Assembly (NCBI RefSeq): GCF_900108065.1
Contig: NZ_FNVQ01000004.1
Location: 372,001 to 436,000, forward strand
Direction: 5' to 3'
Length of the DNA stretch: 64,000 nt
Source: Marinobacterium lutimaris
Lineage (GTDB): Bacteria; Pseudomonadota; Gammaproteobacteria; Pseudomonadales; Balneatricaceae
Position 1 is the stretch's first letter. The number at the start of each line of letters is the position of its first letter. Under the pieces are notes generated by a model, which worked only from the letters and a program-made list of their open reading frames with translations, did not search any database and had not been told where the DNA came from. The translations under genes and the position numbers were made by a program. Shown here one piece after another: positions 1 to 7,709 of this stretch.

Positions 1-1076
1 AGGAACAGGCCGCAGGCAAACAGGTAACGTGCATCGACCCAGCGCTGATACAGCAGAATAGCCATCACCGAACCCAGCACGATCTGCGGCAGACCGACAA
101 TCAGGCCAAGCCCGGTCATCTGTTCGATACGAAAACCCTGCATCCCACTCAACAGATTCATCGGCAGGCCCACACCGGCGGCCATTCCCAACAGCAGGCA
201 GAAGAAGACGGTAAAACCGAGCCCAAGGTTGCGCCGCCCCAGCAACTGCAGCTTGATAAACGGGGCCGGATGGAACCACTCGCTGATCAAAAACAGCAGA
301 AACAGGCCGCCGCCGGTGACGAATCCGGCCTGCACCAGCGATGAATTCAGCCAGTCGAGGCGCACCGCCTGGCTGGTGGTCAACGCAATGATCACCAGCC
401 CCGGAAAGCCGATCAGCATCCCGATCCAGTTACCCTGCTTGATGCGCTCGTACGCCGGCGGCATCTTCGGAACGCCCCAGGCCACCAGCGGTATCGAGAT
501 CGCGCCGATAATCACCAGCTGCCAGTAGAGCCAGCGCCAGTCATGCAAGGTATCGAGACAATACGCAGCGATCCACACGGCCACGTTGGGCGCCAGCGTA
601 GCGGTCATCGCATAGAGCGCCAGGCCGTGCAGACGTATGGGCGCCGGCAGAAAGCGCAGCGCCGCCATCATCAGCAGCGGGATCATGGCGCCGGCAAACA
701 GCCCCTGCAGGCCACGCAGTACCAGCAGAGCCTGATAGTTGGTCACCTCTGGGATGATCAGCGCCAACAGCACAACCACCACCTGCATGCCCAGGTGAAA
801 GCGGCGCAGGGAAAAGGTGATCGCAAACCAGGTGGCAAAAGGCATCGCCGCCAGCTCACCGGCGGCATAGGCGGAGTCGAGCCAGCCTGCCATATCATGA
901 TCGATCCCCAGCGCACCGCTGATATCGGTCATGCCCAGGCCAACCACCCGGTTGCTGAGGCCCGACATCATCGCCGCCAGCAGAATACCGAGCAGTCCGG
1001 AAAGCACGCGCCAGTCATATATCGACTGGCCGCCCTGGGGCGTGGCACTCGGCGCTGCGGCCTGAGCTGCACTCAT
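1..1076 (-). CDS. MFS drug efflux transporter, EmrB/QacA (DHA2) type, C-terminus cut by window edge
   Basis: Reading the minus strand from an ATG at 1076 gives an open frame of 358 residues that runs off the left edge, so the C-terminus is missing. The translation is a polytopic membrane protein: a short cytoplasmic N-terminus, then repeated hydrophobic segments. Arginine-rich turns between helices follow the major-facilitator pattern, and the length without a stop suits a 14-helix DHA2 protein. The start codon overlaps the stop of the upstream outer-membrane factor gene (ATGA at 1073-1076), so the two are translationally coupled. Such pairs normally export drugs or toxic metabolites together with an HlyD-like membrane-fusion protein. 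No such gene lies upstream, so it would have to be beyond the left edge (inference). The substrate is unknown. Confidence 0.85.
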   Translation of the reverse strand, partial: MSAAQAAAPSATPQGGQSIYDWRVLSGLLGILLAAMMSGLSNRVVGLGMTDISGALGIDHDMAGWLDSAYAAGELAAMPFATWFAITFSLRRFHLGMQVVVVLLALIIPEVTNYQALLVLRGLQGLFAGAMIPLLMMAALRFLPAPIRLHGLALYAMTATLAPNVAVWIAAYCLDTLHDWRWLYWQLVIIGAISIPLVAWGVPKMPPAYERIKQGNWIGMLIGFPGLVIIALTTSQAVRLDWLNSSLVQAGFVTGGGLFLLFLISEWFHPAPFIKLQLLGRRNLGLGFTVFFCLLLGMAAGVGLPMNLLSGMQGFRIEQMTGLGLIVGLPQIVLGSVMAILLYQRWVDARYLFACGLF

Positions 1077-2572
1077 GAAGCATCACCTGCCGAGGCCAGA
1101 TCGGCTTCACCGGCGTTGTCCGCCTGCTGTTGCCAGCCACCGCCCAAGGCCCGGTATAGCGAGACGATACTCAGTGCTGCCTCGGCCTGGCCCGCGGCCC
1201 GTTGCTGGGAGCGGGCGATCAGGTTGAGGCGCGCCTGCAACACATCCATACGGCTGGCATAGCCTTCGGACTCGGCGTGTTCGGTACGGTTAAAGGCGTC
1301 CTGCTGCCGCTCCATCGCTTCGTTCAGACGCGCATAGCGCTGCGTCATCAGTTGATGACTGCTCAGGGCATCGTCCACCTCATGCCAGGCATCCAGCACC
1401 GTGGTGACATAACGGATCCCTGCCTGTTGCTGATGCAGATCGGCCAGCTCCAGCGTGCGACGCAGACGCCCGCCCTGGAAAATCGGCAGATAGAGACTCG
1501 GCCCCACCGAGAAAGCACGGCTGCCCCAGCTGCCCAGATTATCCAGCTCAAACGCCTCCCGGTCGTAGCTGCCGGTCAGTCTCAGGCGTGGGTAGAAATC
1601 CGCCTGCGCCGCACCCAGATCCGCCAGAGCCGCCTTCAGCTGAGCCTCGGCACGCAGAATATCGGGACGCTTGCGCACCTCGCTGCTGGGAACGCCAACC
1701 GGCACGGACGCTGGTAACTCTGGCAGCGATACGCCGCTTGCGAGACGCTGATCCAGCGCATGAGGCTTGAGCCCCAGCATCTGCTCCAGCAGGTTCTGCT
1801 GCTGCTCCCGCTGCTGCTGCAGCGGCGCCAGATCCGCCAGGGCCGATGCCAGTTGCGCCTGAACCTCGGCCACATCGGTCTCGGTGGCAACACCGTTGCG
1901 CACGCGGCTTTGGGTCAGTTCCACCAGTGTCTGGTAAAGCTCTACCCGTTGCTGACTCCACTGCAGCTGCTGCTCGCTCACCCGCAGCAGCATATAGTGA
2001 CGGGCAATTGTCGCCGCATTGGAGATAGCCACCGCCTGCTGGTTGAAGCGACTCGCCATCGCCCTTTCACGGGCGCCCTGCTCGAGCTGATCCAGGTAGC
2101 CGAACAGATCCAGCTCCCAGCTTGCCTGTATCCCCAGCTCCCAATAGTCATGCGCCTTGGGGCTGCCACCAATACGGGCCGAGGGCGAGTTTTCGCTGAT
2201 ACCGGAACGGCTGTAAGCCGCACCCAGACCGAGCTGCGGATTGCCCTGCGACTGCACCAGTCCCAGCCGCGCGGCCTGCGCCTCAACCTGCAATGCCGCC
2301 AGTTGGCGCTCAGGGCTTGCCGACACCGCCTGCTGCTCAAGCCAGTTCAGCGTGTCATCACCGAACAGCTGCCACCATTGCGAAGGCAGCATCGCATCAC
2401 TGAGCAGCGAGTTCTGCTGGGCCAGCGGCAGATCTACATCCATCACCCCGGATTCTGCGGGATTATCGACCTCGACCATCGGCGCACAGCCTGCAAGGGC
2501 CAGACAGGCCGCCATCATACTCAGGAGAACCGATGGATAACGTCGGGGAAGGGATCGACTACTCGGGAACAT
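1073..2572 (-). CDS. NodT-family outer-membrane efflux lipoprotein (TolC-like)
   Basis: This is an outer-membrane channel of the OprM/NodT family that would carry substrates of the co-transcribed MFS pump across the outer membrane. Translated from ATG 2572 it has an arginine-rich n-region, a hydrophobic stretch and a lipobox ending LAGC with Cys29 as the lipidation site. The remaining ~470 residues are Ala/Gln/Leu-rich helices in two similar halves, as in TolC duplications, with the usual KRPDILRAEAQL-type motif before the second half. A GTG at 2587 would add five residues; neither start has a clear ribosome site, and ATG is preferred because the signal sequence is complete from there. It is first in the operon, 10-25 bp from a palindromic operator, so it is probably repressed by the divergent TetR protein. 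Confidence 0.9.
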   Translation of the reverse strand: MFPSSRSLPRRYPSVLLSMMAACLALAGCAPMVEVDNPAESGVMDVDLPLAQQNSLLSDAMLPSQWWQLFGDDTLNWLEQQAVSASPERQLAALQVEAQAARLGLVQSQGNPQLGLGAAYSRSGISENSPSARIGGSPKAHDYWELGIQASWELDLFGYLDQLEQGARERAMASRFNQQAVAISNAATIARHYMLLRVSEQQLQWSQQRVELYQTLVELTQSRVRNGVATETDVAEVQAQLASALADLAPLQQQREQQQNLLEQMLGLKPHALDQRLASGVSLPELPASVPVGVPSSEVRKRPDILRAEAQLKAALADLGAAQADFYPRLRLTGSYDREAFELDNLGSWGSRAFSVGPSLYLPIFQGGRLRRTLELADLHQQQAGIRYVTTVLDAWHEVDDALSSHQLMTQRYARLNEAMERQQDAFNRTEHAESEGYASRMDVLQARLNLIARSQQRAAGQAEAALSIVSLYRALGGGWQQQADNAGEADLASAGDAS

Positions 2573-2596
2573 ACGCAACAAAATCACTCGTAAAAC

Positions 2597-2617
2597 TAAA
2601 CTAGACAGTACAGTTTA
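2597..2617. promoter_or_regulatory. Candidate TetR operator between efflux operon and tetR
   Basis: A 21-bp imperfect palindrome with outer arms TAAACT and AGTTTA, and inner matching dinucleotides AC and GT around one central base. It sits in the 220-bp AT-rich divergent region, just ahead of the efflux-operon start. Symmetry and placement fit a TetR-dimer site; binding is inferred. Confidence 0.5.
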
Positions 2618-2807
2618 ATTTTATATAGCGATTTAATACAGATTAAATTGGGTTTGATTTAGTGAACCGAGTAGTACAGATTTAACTTAAATCAATTGAA
2701 TACCTGCACAAAACCCGTTGCTATTGAGACGGCCAGGCCAGCTGGTTATAGTTTGCCCCGCCCTAATACCGATCCATACAGATCAACACACAATAACAAG
2801 GTGCCAC

Positions 2808-3431
2808 ATGGAGCAGAGTGCAAAACCCGACCACAAACGCCAGGCGATCCTCAGTGCCGCTGCCGACGTGTTCCTGCAACACGGATTCAGTGGCGCCACT
2901 ACCGACATGATCCAGCGGGCGGCGGGTGTATCCAAAGCCACCATCTACACTCGCTATGCCACCAAGGAAGAGCTGTTCTGCGACGCCATCGAGCATCTCT
3001 GCTCCAGGATGCACACGGAATTCGCCGCGATGGCGGTCAACGAAGGCGACCTGCGCTCCCGTCTTCACACCATCGCGCATGCCTACATGGACCTGGCACT
3101 CTCCTCCAGCGCCATGGCTCTGCTGCGGGTGATCATCTCCGAGGCGCCCCACTTTCCCAACCTTGCGCGGCGCTTCTTCCTGGTGGGCCCCAACGTGATC
3201 GACCCGATGGTCTCCGGGCACCTGGAGCTGGCTGCAGAGAAAGGCGAGCTGGACCTGCACGCCGTGGGTACCGCCGATGCGGGAAGGATCTTTATCGGCA
3301 TGCTGCGCGGTATCAGTAACCTGGAGGCGCTGACCCATCCCAACGCCCTGCCTTCAGAAGCGCAGATCGATCGCTGGGTGACTCTGGCCGTGGATACATT
3401 TCTGCGCGCTTACGCCACGAAGCAGCCTTAA
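2808..3431 (+). CDS. TetR/AcrR-family transcriptional repressor
   Basis: A 207-residue regulator with an N-terminal TetR DNA-binding domain. The helix-turn-helix is at about residues 30-50, with the recognition segment VSKATIYTRYATKEELF. The all-helical C-terminal ligand domain resembles the AefR-type group. The ATG at 2808 is preceded by AAGG at a suitable distance; an upstream in-frame ATG (2718) would add 30 residues unlike the family and was rejected. It is divergent from the outer-membrane factor and MFS genes, the standard arrangement of a local efflux repressor released by the pump substrate. The ligand cannot be read from the sequence. Confidence 0.92.
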   Translation: MEQSAKPDHKRQAILSAAADVFLQHGFSGATTDMIQRAAGVSKATIYTRYATKEELFCDAIEHLCSRMHTEFAAMAVNEGDLRSRLHTIAHAYMDLALSSSAMALLRVIISEAPHFPNLARRFFLVGPNVIDPMVSGHLELAAEKGELDLHAVGTADAGRIFIGMLRGISNLEALTHPNALPSEAQIDRWVTLAVDTFLRAYATKQP

Positions 3432-3453
3432 GCATCGAGCAGCCACAACGAAA

Positions 3454-3473
3454 AAGCCCCCTCGCGGGGGCTT
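3454..3473 (-). terminator. Rho-independent terminator, mainly for the minus-strand gene at 3499
   Basis: An 8-bp stem (AAGCCCCC / GGGGGCTT) with a 4-nt loop. On the minus strand it is followed by five T residues; on the plus strand only by TTAAAA. It should stop the leftward gene and may also stop tetR. Confidence 0.75.
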
Positions 3474-3498
3474 AAAACAGCAGATATCGGTGCACTGC

Positions 3499-3999
3499 TC
3501 AGGGCGTCTCAGGCGAGACCGAATAACCCGGCCGCGAAAACGCCCTGAAGGTAAACGCCGCCAGCGACACTATGCCCCAGGCCAGACCCAGCACCACACC
3601 GCTATCGATAATTCCGCGCCAGGGTTGCTCCATCTGGCGCACGATCATCACCAGCACCACGATGCCCGCGGTCAGGCAGATCGAGATGATCTGGCGCTTG
3701 CGAGTCGCGTGGAAGTAGCCCATACCGAAAAACGGCGCAAAGATCAGACGCGCAGGGGTCACGTTACGCTGCAGATAAAGCAGGCGCGCCGCCACCCGCG
3801 GTGAGAAGTTCTGCTGGAAACCGCGGTACCCCTCGGCAAACCCCATGAACAGCACACAGGCCACCAAAGCCACCCAGTGATACCAGCTGAAGCTGTGCAC
3901 AGGCATCTCCAGAGCCAGCGCGCCCAGTCGATAGATGGCGCTACTGAACAGCATCAGAATTCCGCAGAATCCCCAGACCGCCGCAATCGTACCCAGCAT
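3499..3999 (-). CDS. Conserved inner-membrane protein of unknown function
   Basis: A 166-residue protein with about four hydrophobic segments: residues 2-22, ~40-58, ~105-125 and a last one near 135-150. A basic cytoplasmic loop (FSPRVAARLLYLQRN and HATRKRQ) lies between the second and third. No enzymatic motif is visible. The ATG at 3999 is preceded by GGGGA at about 9 nt. A longer frame from a TTG at 4047 was rejected because a TATAAT box lies at 4039-4044, which would put transcription start inside that extension. It is a single gene with its own terminator between tetR and the dct operon, and neither neighbour explains its function. Confidence 0.7.
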   Translation of the reverse strand: MLGTIAAVWGFCGILMLFSSAIYRLGALALEMPVHSFSWYHWVALVACVLFMGFAEGYRGFQQNFSPRVAARLLYLQRNVTPARLIFAPFFGMGYFHATRKRQIISICLTAGIVVLVMIVRQMEQPWRGIIDSGVVLGLAWGIVSLAAFTFRAFSRPGYSVSPETP

Positions 4000-4038
4000 T
4001 AATGCATATCCCCACAACTGCTCAAAAATTAACCCCGC

Positions 4039-4044
4039 ATTATA
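4039..4044 (-). promoter_or_regulatory. Candidate -10 box for the 3499-3999 gene
   Basis: A perfect TATAAT on the minus strand about 40 bp before the chosen start. No convincing -35 element is visible, so the promoter call rests on the -10 box and its distance. Confidence 0.35.
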
Positions 4045-4130
4045 CAACCAGAATTACGCCCCTCATATCCGACTCGCACACTATGTTATCGAACAGACTT
4101 TTCCGCGCTGACCGCCCGTTCCGCAGAAAC

Positions 4131-4162
4131 AAAAAAGCCGCTGCAGTAGAAGCCACAGCGGC
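4131..4162 (-). terminator. Rho-independent terminator of the dctPQM operon
   Basis: A GCCGCTG / CAGCGGC stem with a 12-nt loop, followed on the minus strand by six T residues. It lies about 95 bp after the dctM stop and is the only terminator-like structure there. Confidence 0.75.
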
Positions 4163-4254
4163 GTAAAACACTCGGTTTCAGGAAGAGTGTTGGCGGAAGA
4201 ACCGGCGTCCTGCCGGTGCTTCCGGATCTCCTGTTCTAGGAATGGGTCAGCAGA

Positions 4255-5652
4255 TCAGTAGCCGTGCAGCTTGTCGATATACTCCGGCAGGAACAGTGAT
4301 ATCTGCGGTATATACGTGATCAGTATCAGGAAGAACAGCAGCAGGCAGAGCCAGGGCGCGCAGGCCTTGATCACCCAGATCATGTCGCGACCGGTAATAC
4401 CGGCGGTGACAAAGAGGTTAAGCCCCACCGGCGGCGTCAGCATGCCGATCTCCATGTTCACCACCATGATGATACCCAGGTGGATCGGATCGATACCCAG
4501 CTGAGTGGCGATCGGGAACAGGATCGGCGCCATGATCAGCAGGATCGCGGACGGCTCCATGAAGTTACCGGCGATCAGCAGCAGGATGTTCACCACGATC
4601 AGGAAGCCCCAGGCCGGCAGACCCCAGTCAACTATCACTTCGGCGATCTGATGCGGGATACGCTCGGTGGTCAGTACGTGGGCGAACAGCATCGCGTTGG
4701 CGATGATGAACAGCAGCATCATGGAGACCTTGGACGCATCCACAAACACCTTACGCACTTCCGGGTGGGTCACCGATTTCGGGAACGCCAGCAGCATCAT
4801 GCCAGTATTACGCAGCACCATGCCGGCCATGCCTTCGCCATCCTTACGCCAGGCCACACCCTTGAGCGGCCCTATATCGCGATAGCCCATCACGGCAATC
4901 AGGTAGGCGTAAATCGCCGCCACTGAAGCCGCTTCGGTGGGCGACGCAACACCACCGTAGATGGAACCCAGCACGATGATGATCAGCATCAGGCCGCCCA
5001 ACGCGATCAGACCGGAGCGCGCCAGCGCACCAAAGCCCGGGAACGGCTGCGCCGGCAGCTTCATGATCCGCGCCGCGATGTAGATCGCGATCATCAGGAT
5101 CAGGCCCATCATGATGCCGGGGATAAAACCCGCCATGAACATGCGCGATGCAGAAACTTCAGTCGCTGCGGAGTAAACCAGCATCACGATAGACGGCGGA
5201 ATCAGGATACCCAGGGTACCGGCGTTGGCGATAACACCAGCGCCGAACGCTTCCGGATAACCTGAGCGCACCATACCGGCGATAACGATAGAACCGATCG
5301 CCGCCACGGTGGCCGGAGAAGAACCGGACACTGCAGCGAACAGCATGCACGCCATAACGGACGCCATCGCCAGACCGCCACGAACGTGACCGATCGCATC
5401 GACGGCGAAGTTGATCAGACGCTTCGCCACACCGCCGGTAGACAGAAACGCAGACGACAGAATAAAGAACGGGATCGCCAGCAGCGTGTAGTGCGAAGAG
5501 GTCGCCTCAAACAGCTTCAGTGCGATCGACGCCAGCGAGTCGTTGGAGAACAGCAGAATCGTGGTCACGCTGGAAAGTCCCAGTGCAATCGCGATCGGCA
5601 TGCCCATCAGCATGCAGCCGAACAGCATGATAAAGAGCATCGCAGTGGTCAT
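4255..5652 (-). CDS. dctM: C4-dicarboxylate TRAP transporter, large permease subunit DctM
   Basis: A 465-residue, very hydrophobic protein with the 12-helix layout of TRAP large subunits. It catalyses sodium-driven uptake of succinate, fumarate or malate delivered by DctP. Family signatures are clear: PSxxTVAAIGSIVIAGMVRSGY-like and PPSIVMLVYSAATEVS near the scoop-helix region, and NMEIGMLTPPVGLNLFV near the C-terminus. It has the extended cytoplasmic insertion (around residues 255-305) typical of Pseudomonas and Oceanospirillales DctM. The ATG overlaps the dctQ stop (ATGA), so it is coupled to dctQ. The match with the dctBD regulators next door supports the C4-dicarboxylate call. Confidence 0.95.
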   Translation of the reverse strand: MTTAMLFIMLFGCMLMGMPIAIALGLSSVTTILLFSNDSLASIALKLFEATSSHYTLLAIPFFILSSAFLSTGGVAKRLINFAVDAIGHVRGGLAMASVMACMLFAAVSGSSPATVAAIGSIVIAGMVRSGYPEAFGAGVIANAGTLGILIPPSIVMLVYSAATEVSASRMFMAGFIPGIMMGLILMIAIYIAARIMKLPAQPFPGFGALARSGLIALGGLMLIIIVLGSIYGGVASPTEAASVAAIYAYLIAVMGYRDIGPLKGVAWRKDGEGMAGMVLRNTGMMLLAFPKSVTHPEVRKVFVDASKVSMMLLFIIANAMLFAHVLTTERIPHQIAEVIVDWGLPAWGFLIVVNILLLIAGNFMEPSAILLIMAPILFPIATQLGIDPIHLGIIMVVNMEIGMLTPPVGLNLFVTAGITGRDMIWVIKACAPWLCLLLFFLILITYIPQISLFLPEYIDKLHGY

Positions 5653-6206
5653 GAGCGATTCTCCTTCTGCTCAGCTTCTTTCAGTTCGTTAGCCAGGTGC
5701 ATACTTTCTTCCGCTTCGTCAGCAAAGGCAAAGCCATCGGCCTCACCGCGGAACACCTTCCAGCCCAGTTGCAGGAAACGGATGATCAACAGTACAAAAC
5801 CGATAATCAGGATGGTGGATGCCGTCCATTTGGGTACCGGGATATCCTCCAGTTCGATGCCGATCATCTTCATCTTCATCACGTACTCCCAGGAGCCGAT
5901 CAGGAAGAGAATGCAATAAACAACGCACAGTGCGATCGCAAGCAGGGTCACAGCACGATGCAGTTTGTTCGGCAACATGCGGACAAACACATCGACACCG
6001 ATGTGAGCACCCACTTTCACGCCATAGGAGGCGCCGAAAAGGACAAACCAGCCGGCCAGCAGCAGTGTTGCTTCCTGCGCCCAGTGGATACCTGCGTTGA
6101 AACCGAAGCGGGCAACCACTTCAGCGAAAACCAGGAGGGTCACGCTCACCAGCAGCAGAGACAGGATCGCCTCCTCAATCTGGGTGACCAAATTACGTAC
6201 AGCCAT
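5649..6206 (-). CDS. dctQ: C4-dicarboxylate TRAP transporter, small permease subunit DctQ
   Basis: A 185-residue membrane protein with four helices, the DctQ topology, and the family segment around WAQEATLLLAGWFVLFGASY in the second helix region. Its charged C-terminal tail (about 35 residues, rich in Glu and Lys) is cytoplasmic. It forms the membrane complex with DctM. GAGG precedes the ATG by 8 nt. A 130-bp gap with a strong stem-loop separates it from dctP, which probably lets the binding protein be made in excess. Confidence 0.94.
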   Translation of the reverse strand: MAVRNLVTQIEEAILSLLLVSVTLLVFAEVVARFGFNAGIHWAQEATLLLAGWFVLFGASYGVKVGAHIGVDVFVRMLPNKLHRAVTLLAIALCVVYCILFLIGSWEYVMKMKMIGIELEDIPVPKWTASTILIIGFVLLIIRFLQLGWKVFRGEADGFAFADEAEESMHLANELKEAEQKENRS

Positions 6207-6294
6207 GATTTAAACCTCTATCCAGCCGTGGTGCGACAGACGCACAGGGGAGACCCCGGGCCTTTCCTCTACATCCCTGACGGCAGTAGAAGGA

Positions 6295-6317
6295 GCCCGG
6301 ATGGAAGCCATCCGGGC
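6295..6317 (-). promoter_or_regulatory. Intercistronic stem-loop between dctP and dctQ
   Basis: A perfect 10-bp inverted repeat (GCCCGGATGG / CCATCCGGGC) with a 3-nt loop, 20 nt after the dctP stop and with no T-run on the minus strand. It is better read as an mRNA-stabilising or partial-termination element than as a full terminator. Confidence 0.6.
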
Positions 6318-6336
6318 GGTATGTAGCGCGGGGAGA

Positions 6337-7323
6337 TTAGCCTTCGTTGGATTTCAGCGCAGCGTCGATCAGGTCAGAACCGATCTCGTCTTCGAACTGT
6401 TTCCAAACCGGCTTCATGGCATCAACCCACTGCTGACGTTCTTCCGGAGTGATCTCGATCACTTCAGAACGACCGGAGTCGATGATCGCCTGACGGTCGG
6501 CGGCATCCTGTTCCTGGGAGATCTGGTTGCCGTAGGCAATGGCTTCGTCCAGCGCCTTTTTGACTTCAACACGCAGGTCGTCGTCCAGGCCATTCCAGAA
6601 CTCGGCAGAGGTCACAACCATGTAGTCGAGCAGACCGTGGTTGGTTTCAGTGATGTAAGGCTGAACTTCGTGGAACTTCTTGGAGTAGATGTTGGACCAG
6701 GGGTTTTCGGCACCGTCGATCGCCTTGGTCTGCAGCAGGGTGAACACTTCAGAGAACGGCTTTTTCAGCGGCACACCGCCGACAGCTTCGAACTGCGCCT
6801 GCAGCACATCAGAGGTCATGATGCGGAATTTCTTGCCATCAGCATCGGCCGGTACACGCAGCGGCTGGTTGGCAGACATCTGCTTCATGCCGTTGTGCAG
6901 GTAGCCCAGACCAACCAGGCCACGCTTGTTCAGAGAGTTGAGCAGTTCCTGGCCGGTTTCACCCTGCTGGAAGCGATCAACCGCGGCCATGTCGTTGAAC
7001 AGGAACGGCAGGTCGAATACCTGCAGGCTCGGGGTGTACTTCTGGAATTTGGAGAGGGACGGAGCCGCCATCTGGACATCGCCCAGCAGCATCGCCTCCA
7101 GCACCTTGTCGTCACCGAACAGCTGGGAGTTAGGGAATACGGAAACGCTTACTTCGTCTCCCATACGCTCTTCCACCAGCTCCTTGAACTTGAGCGCCAT
7201 CTTGCCTTTAGGGGTGTTTTCGGCAACCACGTGGGAAAACTTGATCTCGATCGGAGCGGCGCTGGCGATCTGGGCACCCAGGGTGAGGGCAACGGTGGTA
7301 ACTGCGGCAGTCAGTAGACGCAT
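6337..7323 (-). CDS. dctP: C4-dicarboxylate-binding periplasmic protein DctP
   Basis: A 328-residue TRAP substrate-binding protein. A signal peptide of about 22 residues ends in ASA before APIEIKFSHVVAENTPKGK, the usual DctP mature start. The conserved carboxylate-binding arginine lies in GKKFRIMTSDVLQAQFEAVGG, and AIDGAENPWSNIYSKKFHEVQ is the DctP-type ligand and hinge motif. The overall sequence strongly resembles the Pseudomonas succinate/fumarate/malate protein. The ATG at 7323 has AGGAGAAG upstream at the right distance; a longer frame to 7452 was rejected because it would overlap the sigma-54 promoter at 7409-7423. It is first in dctPQM and under DctB/DctD control by inference. Confidence 0.95.
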   Translation of the reverse strand: MRLLTAAVTTVALTLGAQIASAAPIEIKFSHVVAENTPKGKMALKFKELVEERMGDEVSVSVFPNSQLFGDDKVLEAMLLGDVQMAAPSLSKFQKYTPSLQVFDLPFLFNDMAAVDRFQQGETGQELLNSLNKRGLVGLGYLHNGMKQMSANQPLRVPADADGKKFRIMTSDVLQAQFEAVGGVPLKKPFSEVFTLLQTKAIDGAENPWSNIYSKKFHEVQPYITETNHGLLDYMVVTSAEFWNGLDDDLRVEVKKALDEAIAYGNQISQEQDAADRQAIIDSGRSEVIEITPEERQQWVDAMKPVWKQFEDEIGSDLIDAALKSNEG

Positions 7324-7408
7324 TTTACTTCTCCTGAAACATTTATCGTTGTTAGTCGTCGTTATTGTCGCCGGCATCTTGGGGAAATCCCGGCAGTACC
7401 ATAGATGA

Positions 7409-7423
7409 GCAAAACCGATGCCA
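7409..7423 (-). promoter_or_regulatory. Sigma-54 promoter of dctPQM
   Basis: The minus strand reads TGGCATCGGTTTTGC: the invariant GG (-24) and GC (-12) are present with exactly 10 nt between them. The predicted start is about 75 bp before dctP. The adjacent dctD encodes a sigma-54 activator. Confidence 0.85.
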
Positions 7424-7525
7424 AATATGAAAAATATTTCAACAAACGCCAAAAACTCAAAAAATTCAGAAACTTAAGAAACAGCAACCAGCAAGAGGCG
7501 AAAACGGGTCTGGCGGAAGAAGCGT

Positions 7526-7541
7526 GAAATCGGCGGATTTC
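7526..7541. promoter_or_regulatory. Candidate DctD upstream activator site
   Basis: A perfect palindrome GAAATC-GGCG-GATTTC, about 105-130 bp upstream of the -24/-12 promoter. That is the distance expected for an enhancer site of a sigma-54 activator. The half-sites resemble rhizobial DctD sites (GGAAATCC-like). The remaining 386-bp dctP-chemoreceptor interval is AT-rich and otherwise shows no gene. Confidence 0.55.
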
Positions 7542-7709
7542 CACACATCGAAAAATGAAAACAGGCGGTAGTTCGCCCAAACTGAAAACCACTCTCCAGG
7601 TCAATAAGATGTATTCTTTTTGCGCCATAAAGACCTTTCGTATTGAACGGACTATAGAATTTGCGCAACATGCCGAAAGCCCTATTAAGTAGCCACCCCA
7701 TATCAAAGG

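Noticed and set aside
4255-5652. dctM and uehC as a recent duplication
   Set aside because: They share only family motifs and differ in length and in the cytoplasmic insertion, so they are distant paralogues.
7324-7452. Longer dctP start at 7452
   Set aside because: It would place the sigma-54 promoter inside the coding region, lacks a ribosome site and breaks the signal peptide pattern.
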